Assembly: GCA_040218815.1 (NCBI GenBank)
Contig: JAVJQS010000006.1
Span: forward strand, 1-64,000
Direction of reading: 5' to 3'
Origin: JAVJQS01 sp040218815
GTDB taxonomy: Bacteria > Bacteroidota > Bacteroidia > Flavobacteriales_E > Vicingaceae
DNA length: 64,000 nt
Part shown: piece after piece, positions 44,590 to 52,801 of the stretch
Numbering within the stretch: the stretch's first letter is position 1
Layout of the letters: the number at the start of each line of letters is the position of its first letter
The notes under the pieces: generated by a model
What the model saw: the letters and a program-made list of their open reading frames with translations, nothing else
Database searches by the model: none
Told to the model about the DNA's origin: nothing
Made by a program: the position numbers and the translations under genes

Positions 44590-45745
44590 TGCTTCATCTG
44601 AAACGCTGGCTTTTATTAATGCCAACAGGCAGAAGAAAGCTGCTGAAGTTGCTCTGAGCTTGAGTAAGAAGCCTGAATTACCAAAAGAATTTATTCTCAA
44701 CCAAATTAGTGGTTATCAAAAAGCATTAAAAAAGCTTCCTTTTTTAACTGATTTCCCTGATTTTATTTTCCCCGATCCAAGAGCTGTAGCACAGAGTTCT
44801 TCTGAAACTACAGCTAAGTTTAAAGCCGAACTAATTAGTGAAGATAAAATATTGGATGCCAGTGGTGGCATGGGCATGGACAGTTATTTTTTCTCTAAAA
44901 TAGTAAGCCAAGTCAGTTACTTGGAGCCTAATGCTGCATTATTTGGCCTCACTCGTGATAATTTTGAGGTGTTAGGTGCAGAAAATATTGAATGCTTTCA
45001 ACAAGTAGCAAGAGAGTACTTACATGAAACAACAGCAACATTCGATTGGGTTTATTTGGATCCTGATCGCAGAAAAGGAGCCCTTCGAAAATTTAGAATA
45101 GAAGATTGTGAACCCAATGTGCTGGAGCTTTTGCCACTCATTTGGAAAAAAACTGAACGGCTGCTAGTGAAGCTCTCCCCCATGTTAGACATCAGCTATG
45201 CCTTAGAGGTCTTTCACTCTTGCAAAGCCGTGTATATTGTATCGGTAGATAACGAGTGTAAAGAATTGCTTTTTTTGCTCGAAAAGGATTTTAAAGGAAT
45301 AGCAAGAATACATGCGGTAGACATTGAAAAGACCACCTCTATTGAATTCAACTATGAACTGTGGGAGGAACAAGAAGCTTCAGCAACTTATAGCCGACCA
45401 CTTAGTTTTCTCTATGAACCCAATGCCTCCATTTTAAAAGGAGGAGCATTTAATTTGTTAGCAAAAAAGTTTGATTTACTTAAGCTTGCTCCGAACACTC
45501 ACTTGTACACTTCAGAAAAAGTGGTGCCCGATTTTCCTGGAAGAACGATTCAAATTAAATCAACCGGCAAGCCACAAAAAGGGCTTGTAAAGCAAGCCAA
45601 TGTGGTGTGCAGGAATTTCCATTTAAGACCTGAGGAACTAAAAAAGAAATACAAAATCACTGATGGTGGAGAACTCTTTTTATACGCTTGCACCTTGTTG
45701 GAGAAGGAGCGGGTATTTATCCTTGGAACTAAATGTAAGATTTAA
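44579..45745 (+). CDS. Class I SAM methyltransferase with C-terminal THUMP-like domain
   Basis: A protein of about 388 residues from the TTG at 44579 (an ATG at 44486 would overlap the previous gene by 104 bases and adds no conserved sequence). The methyltransferase motif I is ILDASGGMGMDSYFFS, and the motif IV region is FDWVYLDPDRRKGALRKF, whose DPDR is characteristic of this Bacteroidota group. A THUMP-like C-terminal domain ends in HLRPEELKKKYKITDGGELF. The substrate is probably RNA, by similarity of the C-terminal domain to tRNA/rRNA modifying enzymes; that is inference. Last gene of the rsmE operon. A 9-bp hairpin (45760-45780) follows. Confidence 0.75.
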   Translation: METNASSETLAFINANRQKKAAEVALSLSKKPELPKEFILNQISGYQKALKKLPFLTDFPDFIFPDPRAVAQSSSETTAKFKAELISEDKILDASGGMGMDSYFFSKIVSQVSYLEPNAALFGLTRDNFEVLGAENIECFQQVAREYLHETTATFDWVYLDPDRRKGALRKFRIEDCEPNVLELLPLIWKKTERLLVKLSPMLDISYALEVFHSCKAVYIVSVDNECKELLFLLEKDFKGIARIHAVDIEKTTSIEFNYELWEEQEASATYSRPLSFLYEPNASILKGGAFNLLAKKFDLLKLAPNTHLYTSEKVVPDFPGRTIQIKSTGKPQKGLVKQANVVCRNFHLRPEELKKKYKITDGGELFLYACTLLEKERVFILGTKCKI

Positions 45746-45759
45746 AAACTAAGGTCAAA

Positions 45760-45780
45760 TGATCTTAATTCTTAAGATCA
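45760..45780. repeat. Short perfect hairpin after the rsmE operon
   Basis: TGATCTTAA (45760-45768) and TTAAGATCA (45772-45780) form a 9-bp stem with a three-base loop, 15 bases after the methyltransferase stop. No T-run follows; it may mark the 3' end of the message. Confidence 0.5.
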
Positions 45781-45870
45781 GAACTCACTTCATACAAACA
45801 AGATCTCTTGTCCTAAAATGAATTTCAACCTATTGCTTAGTTATATTTATTCTTCTTAGTAAATCCTCTT

Positions 45871-46518
45871 TCATGGTTTAAATCCATCAGTATTTACAAC
45901 ATGAGATGCCTTTAATTTTTTTAGAAGGTATTTATTAGGGTATTTAGTTATTAGTTTATCCAAATAGTTGTTTGCTTTTATGCATTCAATATTCTTTTTT
46001 GAGCATAAAAAACATAATGCTTCTGCCAGTTTGACCTCTGCTAGAAGATCATTAGGCCTCTTTCTTAATGCATTTTCAAAATTACCAACAGCTAAAAAGT
46101 ATTTTTCTGCATTAAGGTGCTGCAATCCTAGCTCTACCATCTCATTATATGAATCATTTCTCATTTTATAATCAACAACTCTACTTTTCTTAGTTGAGGA
46201 TTTATTTACCTCAGTGAAAGAAAATGAATTGAACAACAGAATAATTAAGAAGGTAAGTACAATTGTCAATGAAGACACCACGATAATAATTTTTCTCGTC
46301 TCCTTCTTTCTATCCTCAATAATCCTAGCTCTAATTTTTCTCAATTGCTCCTGAGAACTTATAGCGTCTTCGATTGGTTTTTCAGAGTCTCTGTAATACT
46401 TCCTTAGCTGACTATAGGTAAGTTCTCTTCTAAAAAAACCTTTCGCTCTGCCACGCAGAAGATTCTTATTATTTCTTAGTGAAATAATCATTCCTTGAAT
46501 CGAACCTTCTCCTCCCAT
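45871..46518 (-). CDS. Single-pass membrane protein with TPR-like C-terminus
   Basis: A 215-residue protein. The N-terminus (MGGEGSIQGMIISLRNNKNL, then a basic stretch LLRGRAKGFFRRE) resembles a short motif I have seen at the start of small hypothetical proteins in Bacteroidota. A basic helix is followed by one membrane helix at about 72-94 (IIIVVSSLTIVLTFLIILLF) and two to three TPR-like helices (about 125-200), including LGLQHLNAEKYFLAVGNFENAL. Function unknown. A 40-codon membrane ORF lies 11 bases upstream in the same direction, so the two are probably one operon. Base composition is AT-rich. Confidence 0.6.
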   Translation of the reverse strand: MGGEGSIQGMIISLRNNKNLLRGRAKGFFRRELTYSQLRKYYRDSEKPIEDAISSQEQLRKIRARIIEDRKKETRKIIIVVSSLTIVLTFLIILLFNSFSFTEVNKSSTKKSRVVDYKMRNDSYNEMVELGLQHLNAEKYFLAVGNFENALRKRPNDLLAEVKLAEALCFLCSKKNIECIKANNYLDKLITKYPNKYLLKKLKASHVVNTDGFKP

Positions 46519-46529
46519 TTATTAGTTAG

Positions 46530-46652
46530 TTAAATGTGATAATTAAAATTAAAGGCATATTTAAGTATAGCCATTATAATGTAAATCAAAATTGCTATTC
46601 CTGTCATCCATGCATACACCAACCTTCTCTTGAGTTTGCTTTTATTATCCAT
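46530..46652 (-). CDS. 40-residue single-helix membrane peptide
   Basis: A short open frame, ATG at 46650-46652 to TAA at 46530-46532, encodes 40 residues: a basic start (NKSKLKRR), one hydrophobic helix (about 11-33) and an Asn/Phe-rich end. Positive-inside topology and its position 11 bases before the 215-residue protein support a real gene. It is too short for family recognition, so protein-level evidence is missing. Confidence 0.5.
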   Translation of the reverse strand: MDNKSKLKRRLVYAWMTGIAILIYIIMAILKYAFNFNYHI

Positions 46653-46681
46653 TGAGCTAAAATTCAATCCATTACCTCAGC

Positions 46682-46714
46682 TACCGCACGATTAGCGAAG
46701 TGTATCGTGTGGTA
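46682..46714. repeat. REP-like hairpin, left of the RAYT remnant
   Basis: TACCGCACGAT (46682-46692) pairs with ATCGTGTGGTA (46704-46714) with one G-T pair and an 11-base loop (TAGCGAAGTGT). It is more GC-rich than its surroundings. RAYT genes are normally bounded by such palindromes, which their transposase recognises. Confidence 0.6.
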
Positions 46715-46744
46715 ATTTGAAAATGAAAGTTAAGTATATAAGTC

Positions 46745-46921
46745 GTGAATAAGGATTACAAATTTCATGAGCCGGAAGGATTCTATTTTGTCAGCTTTGC
46801 TATTGTCAATTGGTTAGCTATTTTTACTAGAAAAGAGTTTTAAGACATTCTTCTAGATAACTTGAGTTATTTTCAAAAAGAAAAAGGCTTATTAGATAAT
46901 TTAGTGATTGTTGAATTATAA
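46745..46921 (+). pseudogene. Decayed REP-associated tyrosine transposase (RAYT) remnant
   Basis: One frame from GTG 46745 to TAA 46919-46921 reads 58 codons with a stop at codon 33 (46841-46843). The first part, VNKDYKFHEPEGFYFVSFAI, then NWLAIFTRKEF, matches the start of Bacteroidota Y1-transposase-like RAYT proteins; after the stop DILLDNLSYFQKEKGL continues the same family pattern. The final residues LLDNLVIVEL resemble the C-terminal end of the family, so the middle, including the HUH motif and catalytic Tyr, seems to be deleted. Full-length relatives have about 180 residues. It fills the 316-base gap between the small membrane ORF and the TonB-like gene. Confidence 0.72.
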
Positions 46922-46942
46922 CCACGCGATGCAATCGCGCGG
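46922..46942. repeat. REP-like GC-rich hairpin, right of the RAYT remnant
   Basis: CGCGAT (46925-46930) pairs with ATCGCG (46934-46939) around a GCA loop; the flanks CC and GG extend the stem with one mismatch. It is followed by GGAGCGGCGAC. It starts just after the pseudogene stop and stands out from the AT-rich sequence. Confidence 0.6.
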
Positions 46943-46968
46943 GAGCGGCGACATAGTGTTGTAAACCT

Positions 46969-47919
46969 TTATTTTTTTATCAGAATTGTGTAACTCGTTC
47001 TTACATAATTACCTTTTTGCTTTCCTGCTTTCCAATTAGGCATAGATAAAACAATTGTTTTTACTTCCTTTTCAACCTTAGTCTCATTCATCTTAAATGA
47101 TTTGAAGTCTTCAACATCTCCAGACTTAGAAATTATAATAGTGCCTGAAAGATTTCCCTTCATCTTAATTCCTTTTTTATCAATTTGCTCTATGATATAA
47201 TTATTAATCAATTCTCTATTTTCCTTATCTGATTTTGAGCCTAAGAATAATGCTGGTTCTTCAACTGTTGAATTTAGAAACAATGGTGAATCATCATTTT
47301 GCTCAAAGGTTATCGAAGAATAATTAAATCCTTGCTCTTTGATTATTTCACTCATTAGAGTCTTCCCAATGTCAGGATTAGCTTTATTACCCCAATTTGT
47401 ATTTAATTGGATAATTTGAATAAGTAGCTCTTTTGTAGTGTTAAGCTGTTTATTAATTAACGAAGAGTCCCACGATCCAATTGTCAATCGGTCTTGATAC
47501 ATTCCAAATCTATATTCTCCATTGTCATATGTCAAGCTTTTAATCTTTTTGTTATTATTAGCAGTAAAAATCTGTAAACTAATATTATTGTCCTGCCGTA
47601 TACTTTTTACATAAACCCCTTTATTATGCAAAGTCCTTATATCAAATTCAGCAATATGCTCATTAGAAAGTTTCTCCTCTGAATTTGGACGATATCTTTT
47701 ATCAATCAAGGTTAATGTTCTACTTTTTTTGTCCCAATCAATTGAATATTGACTCTGGTATTTAAAATCACCTTGTCCAGACTCATTTGTTCGAGGTAGT
47801 TGATTTATTTCATTAACTAACTTTTTTATTAAAAATTCTGTAGAATCAATCTTATCATGAGCTTTTAGAAATCCTTGATTATAAATTGATAAAAGAAGCA
47901 GAAGTGTTAATTGTCTCAT
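46969..47919 (-). CDS. Secreted protein with TonB-C-like C-terminal domain
   Basis: A 316-residue exported protein with a signal peptide (about 1-20). The last 75 residues (about 240-316) resemble the TonB C-terminal fold: GTIIISKSGDVEDF, then VLSMPNWKAGKQKGNYVRTS, which matches the MPxWxPGxQxGxxV pattern of energy-transducer domains. No transmembrane anchor or proline-rich spanner is present, so it is not a standard TonB; such domains also occur in unrelated envelope proteins. The preceding 200 residues are unrecognised. A 30-bp palindrome lies 26 bases upstream of the start. Confidence 0.6.
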   Translation of the reverse strand: MRQLTLLLLLSIYNQGFLKAHDKIDSTEFLIKKLVNEINQLPRTNESGQGDFKYQSQYSIDWDKKSRTLTLIDKRYRPNSEEKLSNEHIAEFDIRTLHNKGVYVKSIRQDNNISLQIFTANNNKKIKSLTYDNGEYRFGMYQDRLTIGSWDSSLINKQLNTTKELLIQIIQLNTNWGNKANPDIGKTLMSEIIKEQGFNYSSITFEQNDDSPLFLNSTVEEPALFLGSKSDKENRELINNYIIEQIDKKGIKMKGNLSGTIIISKSGDVEDFKSFKMNETKVEKEVKTIVLSMPNWKAGKQKGNYVRTSYTILIKK

Positions 47920-47944
47920 AATTTTTTTAATGGTCTACAACAAC

Positions 47945-47974
47945 TGGATAAAACACACTAGTATGTTTTATCCA
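47945..47974. promoter_or_regulatory. 30-bp near-perfect palindrome upstream of the TonB-C-like gene
   Basis: TGGATAAAACACACT (47945-47959) and AGTATGTTTTATCCA (47960-47974) are complementary at 14 of 15 positions with no loop. An uninterrupted palindrome this long is typical of an operator for a dimeric or tetrameric regulator rather than an RNA hairpin. It is 26 bases from the start at 47919 and sits where the promoter should be. Confidence 0.6.
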
Positions 47975-48129
47975 CATTTTAAATCAAAACTAATTAAATT
48001 TTAAGTAGCTAGAAATCTATCGCTTAGCTCTACAACGATATATTATCCGTATAATATACGCTTCTTAAAACTCAATTTTCGGCCACACAATTTTCTAAAT
48101 TTGAAGTTTGAATAGGGATCTTTTTTTAA

Positions 48130-50352
48130 TCACTTCTCCACCAAACTCAATTGATCAATCAACTCCTTTCCAAAGCTTGCTAAAGCCTTAATTTCGCTAA
48201 TTGTAGCAGTGCGCTGGCCTTTTAAAATCAATATGCTCTCCCCATTCGACTCCAAATGATAATACGGGTGGCTCTCGAAAAACAGCACCAACTCATCAGT
48301 AAAAAACTGCTTTATGCCCTCTTGGTCTTTGCCCTTCAATAAAAATCGTCGAGAAAAATCTTCATGGCCTTCAATATTAATGTCTTGAAATCCCGCTAAG
48401 CCTGCAATGCGGTCAAAAATGCGCTCCTTATCTAGTCTGAAGCGAGGAATAGTCTCATTTGGAGTGATTAAAAATAGGGTATGCTTATGTGTTTCCCGTG
48501 CAATGAACTCCCCTTCATAAAATTCCACATCCATCATTTTTAACTCCACCCCTCTATGGGTACCACTGAAAATATTATAAGCATGATCGATCACTTTTGC
48601 ATTAAACATTGGGAAGTCTTCCAGTTCTGGCACTTCAAAAATAGAATTGGTTTTAAACTGCCACCCAATCTCTCTTGAGAATTCCTTCAACTTCTGTTGG
48701 CGATTCGTTAATATTCCTCCCTTCTTCATAAAAGAGGTGAGGCGCATAATTCTTCTTGCTGCAAAAGGATGAGAAGAGGTTGGATCGTGAATATCTAAAC
48801 CTATTACCTCTAGGGTACTGCCCTTCTTCTTAAAGTCCTCGCTATAATGGTGAATGTGCTCCATCACAGAGTTATCTACAAAAGTGGTTAAAGAAAAATC
48901 GAGAATTAAGTGCTTATTTGGTGGTATTGAATCCAAGTGCTTTTTTAAAGTCAAATAATTAATGAAGCTAGAATGCCCTTTTACACTTAAATGTAACTTC
49001 CCATCCCCCTCCTGATACATTAAGGTATTCGGTCGCATAGGTTTTCTCAGGAAATCACTGCGTTTCTCCATTAAATACAATTGAATTAAAAAAGTAGCCA
49101 ATATGCCAATGATAATCCCATTGATTAAACCAAAAATTAAAGTTGAAACCAAGGTGACTAGAAAGATCACAAACTGATCCTTGCCCAAACGATACATGCG
49201 CTTAAACTGTGCCGGAGAGGCTAATTTATAACCGGTATACACCAAAATTCCTGCAAGGGCAGAAAGGGGAATTACATTTAATAAATGACTAAATAATACC
49301 ACATAAATGATGACAAAAATGGCCTGTGAAAAATTCGCTTTTTGACTTGTTGCCCCTTGGTTTACATTTACAGAGCTTCGTGCAATTACTGCCACCACAG
49401 GCAATCCACCAATGAGTCCTGAAATAATGGTAGAAATGCCCAGGGCTTTTAAATCCTTATTTGCATTTGATCGGCGCTTGTATACATCTAATTTATCCAC
49501 CGCTTTTATGCTCAATAAAGATTCAATACTTGCAATTAGGGTGATGCTCACCACTGCTACCCAAAAAGCGCCATCACCCAATTTTGAAAAATCTGGAAAT
49601 ACAATACTATCCTTAATGTTTTCAGGAATTTGAATGAGGTATTGAGCAGTAATTGGGAAGCTGTCTTTAGAAAAAAACTCGAAATAATAATAAAAGCCAA
49701 CAGCAATCAACACAATCCACATAGGCGCAGGTATAGCCTGAAAAAATCGACCCCGGATTTTAGAATAAAATGCCATGATTCCCAAACTCATCAAACCAAT
49801 AATGCCTACCCAAGGTATGGTTGGAGATTGTATTAAATTGAATAGCGATTGAGGTGTTTCAACCAAAAGCATCAAATTGTTAGCGGCTTCTACTCCACTT
49901 TCGCCCAGCATTACATGAATTTGTTTGGCAATGATGATTAAACCGATGGCTGATAACATCCCTTGAATGGTAGCCGAAGGAAAAAAGTCGGAGAGATTTC
50001 CCAAGCGCAAAAATCCCAAGGTGGCAATAATTGCGCCTGCCACTACAATGGCGGCCAAGGTAAACAAGTAACCTGCATAGGCGTCTCCTCCACCTAAAGC
50101 AACAACTGCACTAAGCACAACAACAACTAAACCATTACCTGGCCCTGCAATAGTAACATATGAACCACCAAAAATAGAAACCAATATTCCACCAATCACT
50201 ACAGCAATAATTCCTGCCATGGGCGGAACGCCAGATGCGGTAGCCAAACCAAGGGCCAAGGGAAGTGCAATTAAAGAAACCACAAAGCCAGAAAGAACAT
50301 CCTTAATGGTGCTTTTCTCGGGTTTATTTCTATCTTTTTTCACTTTACTCAT
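48130..50352 (-). CDS. SulP family anion transporter with STAS and an extra C-terminal domain
   Basis: A 740-residue inner-membrane transporter of the SLC26/SulP family, moving sulfate, bicarbonate or another anion. Membrane helices fill about 15-430 with SulP marks PLALGLATASGVPPMAG, GSYVTIAGPGNGL and ISGLIGGLPVVAVIARSSVNV. A STAS domain (about 445-540, LILDFSLTTFVDNSVMEHI) follows. Residues 560-740 are an additional domain: RGVELKMMDVEFYEGEF, TIPRFRLDKERIFDRIAGL, then a closing strand, a pattern I associate with the C-terminal part of DUF3137-like proteins. Regulation by the domain is inference. The universal stress gene ends two bases upstream, so the two form an operon. Confidence 0.9.
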   Translation of the reverse strand: MSKVKKDRNKPEKSTIKDVLSGFVVSLIALPLALGLATASGVPPMAGIIAVVIGGILVSIFGGSYVTIAGPGNGLVVVVLSAVVALGGGDAYAGYLFTLAAIVVAGAIIATLGFLRLGNLSDFFPSATIQGMLSAIGLIIIAKQIHVMLGESGVEAANNLMLLVETPQSLFNLIQSPTIPWVGIIGLMSLGIMAFYSKIRGRFFQAIPAPMWIVLIAVGFYYYFEFFSKDSFPITAQYLIQIPENIKDSIVFPDFSKLGDGAFWVAVVSITLIASIESLLSIKAVDKLDVYKRRSNANKDLKALGISTIISGLIGGLPVVAVIARSSVNVNQGATSQKANFSQAIFVIIYVVLFSHLLNVIPLSALAGILVYTGYKLASPAQFKRMYRLGKDQFVIFLVTLVSTLIFGLINGIIIGILATFLIQLYLMEKRSDFLRKPMRPNTLMYQEGDGKLHLSVKGHSSFINYLTLKKHLDSIPPNKHLILDFSLTTFVDNSVMEHIHHYSEDFKKKGSTLEVIGLDIHDPTSSHPFAARRIMRLTSFMKKGGILTNRQQKLKEFSREIGWQFKTNSIFEVPELEDFPMFNAKVIDHAYNIFSGTHRGVELKMMDVEFYEGEFIARETHKHTLFLITPNETIPRFRLDKERIFDRIAGLAGFQDINIEGHEDFSRRFLLKGKDQEGIKQFFTDELVLFFESHPYYHLESNGESILILKGQRTATISEIKALASFGKELIDQLSLVEK

Positions 50353-50354
50353 GC

Positions 50355-51170
50355 TTAGTCTGGGTGTACAATCATTAAATCACAAGGCATGTCCGAAAGC
50401 ACATACTCTAAATCATGGGGAAAAAAACGATCTAAGAATCCCAGTTTTTTATCGGGACTATTCATGACTAATAAGTCTGCGTTTTTTACCTCAGCAAAAT
50501 GTCCGATAGAGTAACCTTCCTTACCGAAAATACACTTCATAATAATATTAGAGCTCACTTTCTCCTGCAATGGACGAATAAAATCAGCCATCCGTTCGTT
50601 TTCTGCCTTTCGCATTATTTCGCGTTCTTCAAATGCTTTTTCTAAAGTCTCGTTGTCATCAATCCTTGTTTTCAGTTTGGAGGATTTTACTTCCTCAACA
50701 ATAATTACTTCATTCACTTCAAAAGCTTGTGAAAAATCGAGGGTTTTTAGAATGGTGTTTTCAGTTTTTGGATGATCAATACCATTTACCACTACACTGT
50801 TCAATTTGGATGATTTTTTTTGTGGGTCAGTTACCAATAATAAACTGCAAGGTGGCCTTCGTGAGATTCTTCTTGCTATGGAGCCAATGTAATAGCGCAA
50901 CATGTCTTCATTTTGGATGGCTCCCATGACCAATAAATCAATGTTTTCTCGGTAGCAAACTTCTGATAGCACATCTAGTGGTTTTCCCTCTTCCCAAATT
51001 ATTTCAACTTGATCTTGCTCGATTTCCACTCTAGAAAGCATCAATTTCATGCGCTTTTCTAAACTTCCGTTTTTTTCACCAGCATGGATTAATACGAGTT
51101 TACTCCCAAGGCGACGACTAATTCTTTTTGCTTCGTGAAGCAAAGCCTCTGCACGAGGAGAAAAGGCCAA
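50355..51170 (-). CDS. Universal stress protein, two-domain, with no standard start codon
   Basis: A tandem UspA protein of 271 residues as counted from the TTG at 51170, co-transcribed with the SulP gene two bases later. The first domain ends about residue 118; its glycine-rich nucleotide loop is MGAIQNEDMLRYYIGS. The second (about 128-271) carries MNSPDKKLGFLDRF. The open frame reaches upstream to the stop codon of the beta-barrel gene (51240-51242), and the translated segment SFKKIATALAFSPRAEALL looks like the normal first strand of a Usp domain, yet there is no ATG or GTG. Start with TTG, which truncates the strand, or a rarer codon remains open; a sequence error is also possible. Confidence 0.78.
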   Translation of the reverse strand: MAFSPRAEALLHEAKRISRRLGSKLVLIHAGEKNGSLEKRMKLMLSRVEIEQDQVEIIWEEGKPLDVLSEVCYRENIDLLVMGAIQNEDMLRYYIGSIARRISRRPPCSLLLVTDPQKKSSKLNSVVVNGIDHPKTENTILKTLDFSQAFEVNEVIIVEEVKSSKLKTRIDDNETLEKAFEEREIMRKAENERMADFIRPLQEKVSSNIIMKCIFGKEGYSIGHFAEVKNADLLVMNSPDKKLGFLDRFFPHDLEYVLSDMPCDLMIVHPD

Positions 51171-51239
51171 TGCAGTGGCTATTTTCTTAAAAGAATCGAT
51201 AGGCGATATAAATTTTAGTGAAAATACAGAATCACTGGT

Positions 51240-51950
51240 CTAATTCCAATAAATGGATCCCCAGTTTGCATCTTTATGTTTGCTTAAGAAAAAATAAGCC
51301 AACATAAATTTAAATTGATAATTACGATACTCAGTAGGAAATAAAGCAGTTTCAGTCCCAAAACTGGTGATGTGATTTTGATAGCGCGCCGATAATGTTA
51401 CTGATCCTATTTTATAGCCTAATCCAAATTCATAACCAACAACAAAATCGGAAAACTGATCACCAGCGAACTTATATTCTTCTGCGCTTCCAACCTTTAC
51501 TCCAGAGTAAAAATGATTCGTGAAGGTCGGCCCAATCATAAACTGCAAGTTTTTCATATTAGCCACAAATTTTGCACTGTAGTCACCTCGATAAAAAACA
51601 TACTCCAATTCATTCAGCGATCTACTATTGTCTGGATTGGTTGAAATTAAATTAATGTTACCACCACAGCGACATAAAGTTGCTTCTAGTAAAAAGGAAG
51701 GAATTATCTTAAAAAATGGTGCATTTTGATTTTTTGGCGGACCAGCCATAAACTGCACCCCAAAACTTCCCCCGTTAAATAATCTTCCCGAGCTCACATA
51801 AATCTCATCGCTAAGTTGTCCTTCATCAACGGTTAATCGAGAAACATTATAGCCCGCATGAAAGCCCATTTCATAAAGCTGCGCATATGAATGCATTCTG
51901 CCTAACGCTAGAAAGAAAAAAAACGCTAATATTAATTTTGCTTTACTCAT
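51240..51950 (-). CDS. Outer-membrane beta-barrel protein (PorT-like fold)
   Basis: A 236-residue exported protein with a signal peptide (about 1-23, ends HSYAQ) and a barrel made of alternating strands (MGFHAGYNVSRLTV, FVVGYEFGLGYKIGSVTLSA), similar to the outer-membrane beta-barrel families of Bacteroidota. A CRCGG motif near residue 95 is unusual for a barrel. It shares eight bases with the end of the upstream epimerase-like gene, and is followed on the same strand by the universal stress gene, in the same reading frame. Function unknown. Confidence 0.65.
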   Translation of the reverse strand: MSKAKLILAFFFFLALGRMHSYAQLYEMGFHAGYNVSRLTVDEGQLSDEIYVSSGRLFNGGSFGVQFMAGPPKNQNAPFFKIIPSFLLEATLCRCGGNINLISTNPDNSRSLNELEYVFYRGDYSAKFVANMKNLQFMIGPTFTNHFYSGVKVGSAEEYKFAGDQFSDFVVGYEFGLGYKIGSVTLSARYQNHITSFGTETALFPTEYRNYQFKFMLAYFFLSKHKDANWGSIYWN

Positions 51951-52758
51951 ATTGGCTAAGCATTGGAAAGTCGAAAGGTGACTTATAATTCATTTCAAAA
52001 TTAATTTTTTTTATGGCATTACAGTTCACAATTTTATCCAACTGAGAATCAAAAGGATTAAAATTAGGCAATGGCAATTGAAGCTGCTTTGCTGCCCAGG
52101 TGTAATATTCTTCTTTTATCGGATGTTCAGGACAGCAAACATTGTAAATTCCGCTATTAATTGATTTTTGAATCAAGTGCTCAACCAAATCACAAATATC
52201 TTCTGCATGAACTAAATTAACTGGAGCTTTTCCTTTTTTTAAATCACTTTTCCCACTCAAGTATTTTATTGGGTGTCTGCTCTTTCCAACTAAGCCACCA
52301 AGCCGAAGTATACTGCTCCTTTCTCTAAAATGATCCCTTAAAAATTGTTCAATTTTTACTATTTCCATCCCATTGTTGGATTCAGGAAGTGTTTCACTTT
52401 CTTCAGTAACTGTCCTTGGCTGACTTCCATATACTGAACTTGATGAGGTATAAATTATTTTTGCTGAAGGGCTTATATTGATCAATTTTGCAATTAAGTG
52501 CATCATATCCTCCCCATAATTGTCAGCTGCTGAAGGTGGAATTGTAAAAATATAGCAGTCAACATTATCTAATTGGACTAATTCACTGTCCTCATAGTGA
52601 TTGATGTTTAACTCTATAACCTTTTTAAACTCCTGACTTAAACGCTGCTGTTTTTCTTTTGAAGTGACTGTTCCTAGTAATTCGTGACCAGCAGCTTTAA
52701 GCTTTTTAGCCAATTGTAAACCCAACCAACCCATTCCTACAATACAAACTCTACTCAT
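51943..52758 (-). CDS. NAD-dependent epimerase/dehydratase-like protein (YeeZ-type)
   Basis: A 271-residue extended-SDR protein. The dinucleotide loop is CIVGMGWLGLQLAKKL at residues 5-20, and the strand IIYTSSSSVYG at about 99-109 fits the family. The catalytic Tyr-x3-Lys is replaced: the lysine is at NNGMEIVKIEQFL with Met where Tyr is expected. That substitution also occurs in the YeeZ/KR-like branch, so this protein may bind NAD(P) without classical dehydrogenase chemistry. It overlaps the following barrel gene by eight bases and is divergent from a methyltransferase gene with 43 bases between. Confidence 0.78.
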   Translation of the reverse strand: MSRVCIVGMGWLGLQLAKKLKAAGHELLGTVTSKEKQQRLSQEFKKVIELNINHYEDSELVQLDNVDCYIFTIPPSAADNYGEDMMHLIAKLINISPSAKIIYTSSSSVYGSQPRTVTEESETLPESNNGMEIVKIEQFLRDHFRERSSILRLGGLVGKSRHPIKYLSGKSDLKKGKAPVNLVHAEDICDLVEHLIQKSINSGIYNVCCPEHPIKEEYYTWAAKQLQLPLPNFNPFDSQLDKIVNCNAIKKINFEMNYKSPFDFPMLSQYE

Positions 52759-52801
52759 TCAATTTATTCGTTTAAATTTATGCGCTCTAAAAATTTAGTT
52801 A

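Noticed and set aside
46969..47919. A functional TonB energy transducer
   Set aside because: It has a signal peptide but no membrane anchor or proline-rich region and no ExbB/ExbD genes nearby; only the C-terminal fold resembles TonB.
48036..48060. Dyad TATATTAT-CCGT-ATAATATA between the SulP gene and the TonB-C-like gene
   Set aside because: Only AT pairs in the stem and no promoter or T-run nearby; weak compared with the palindrome at 47945.
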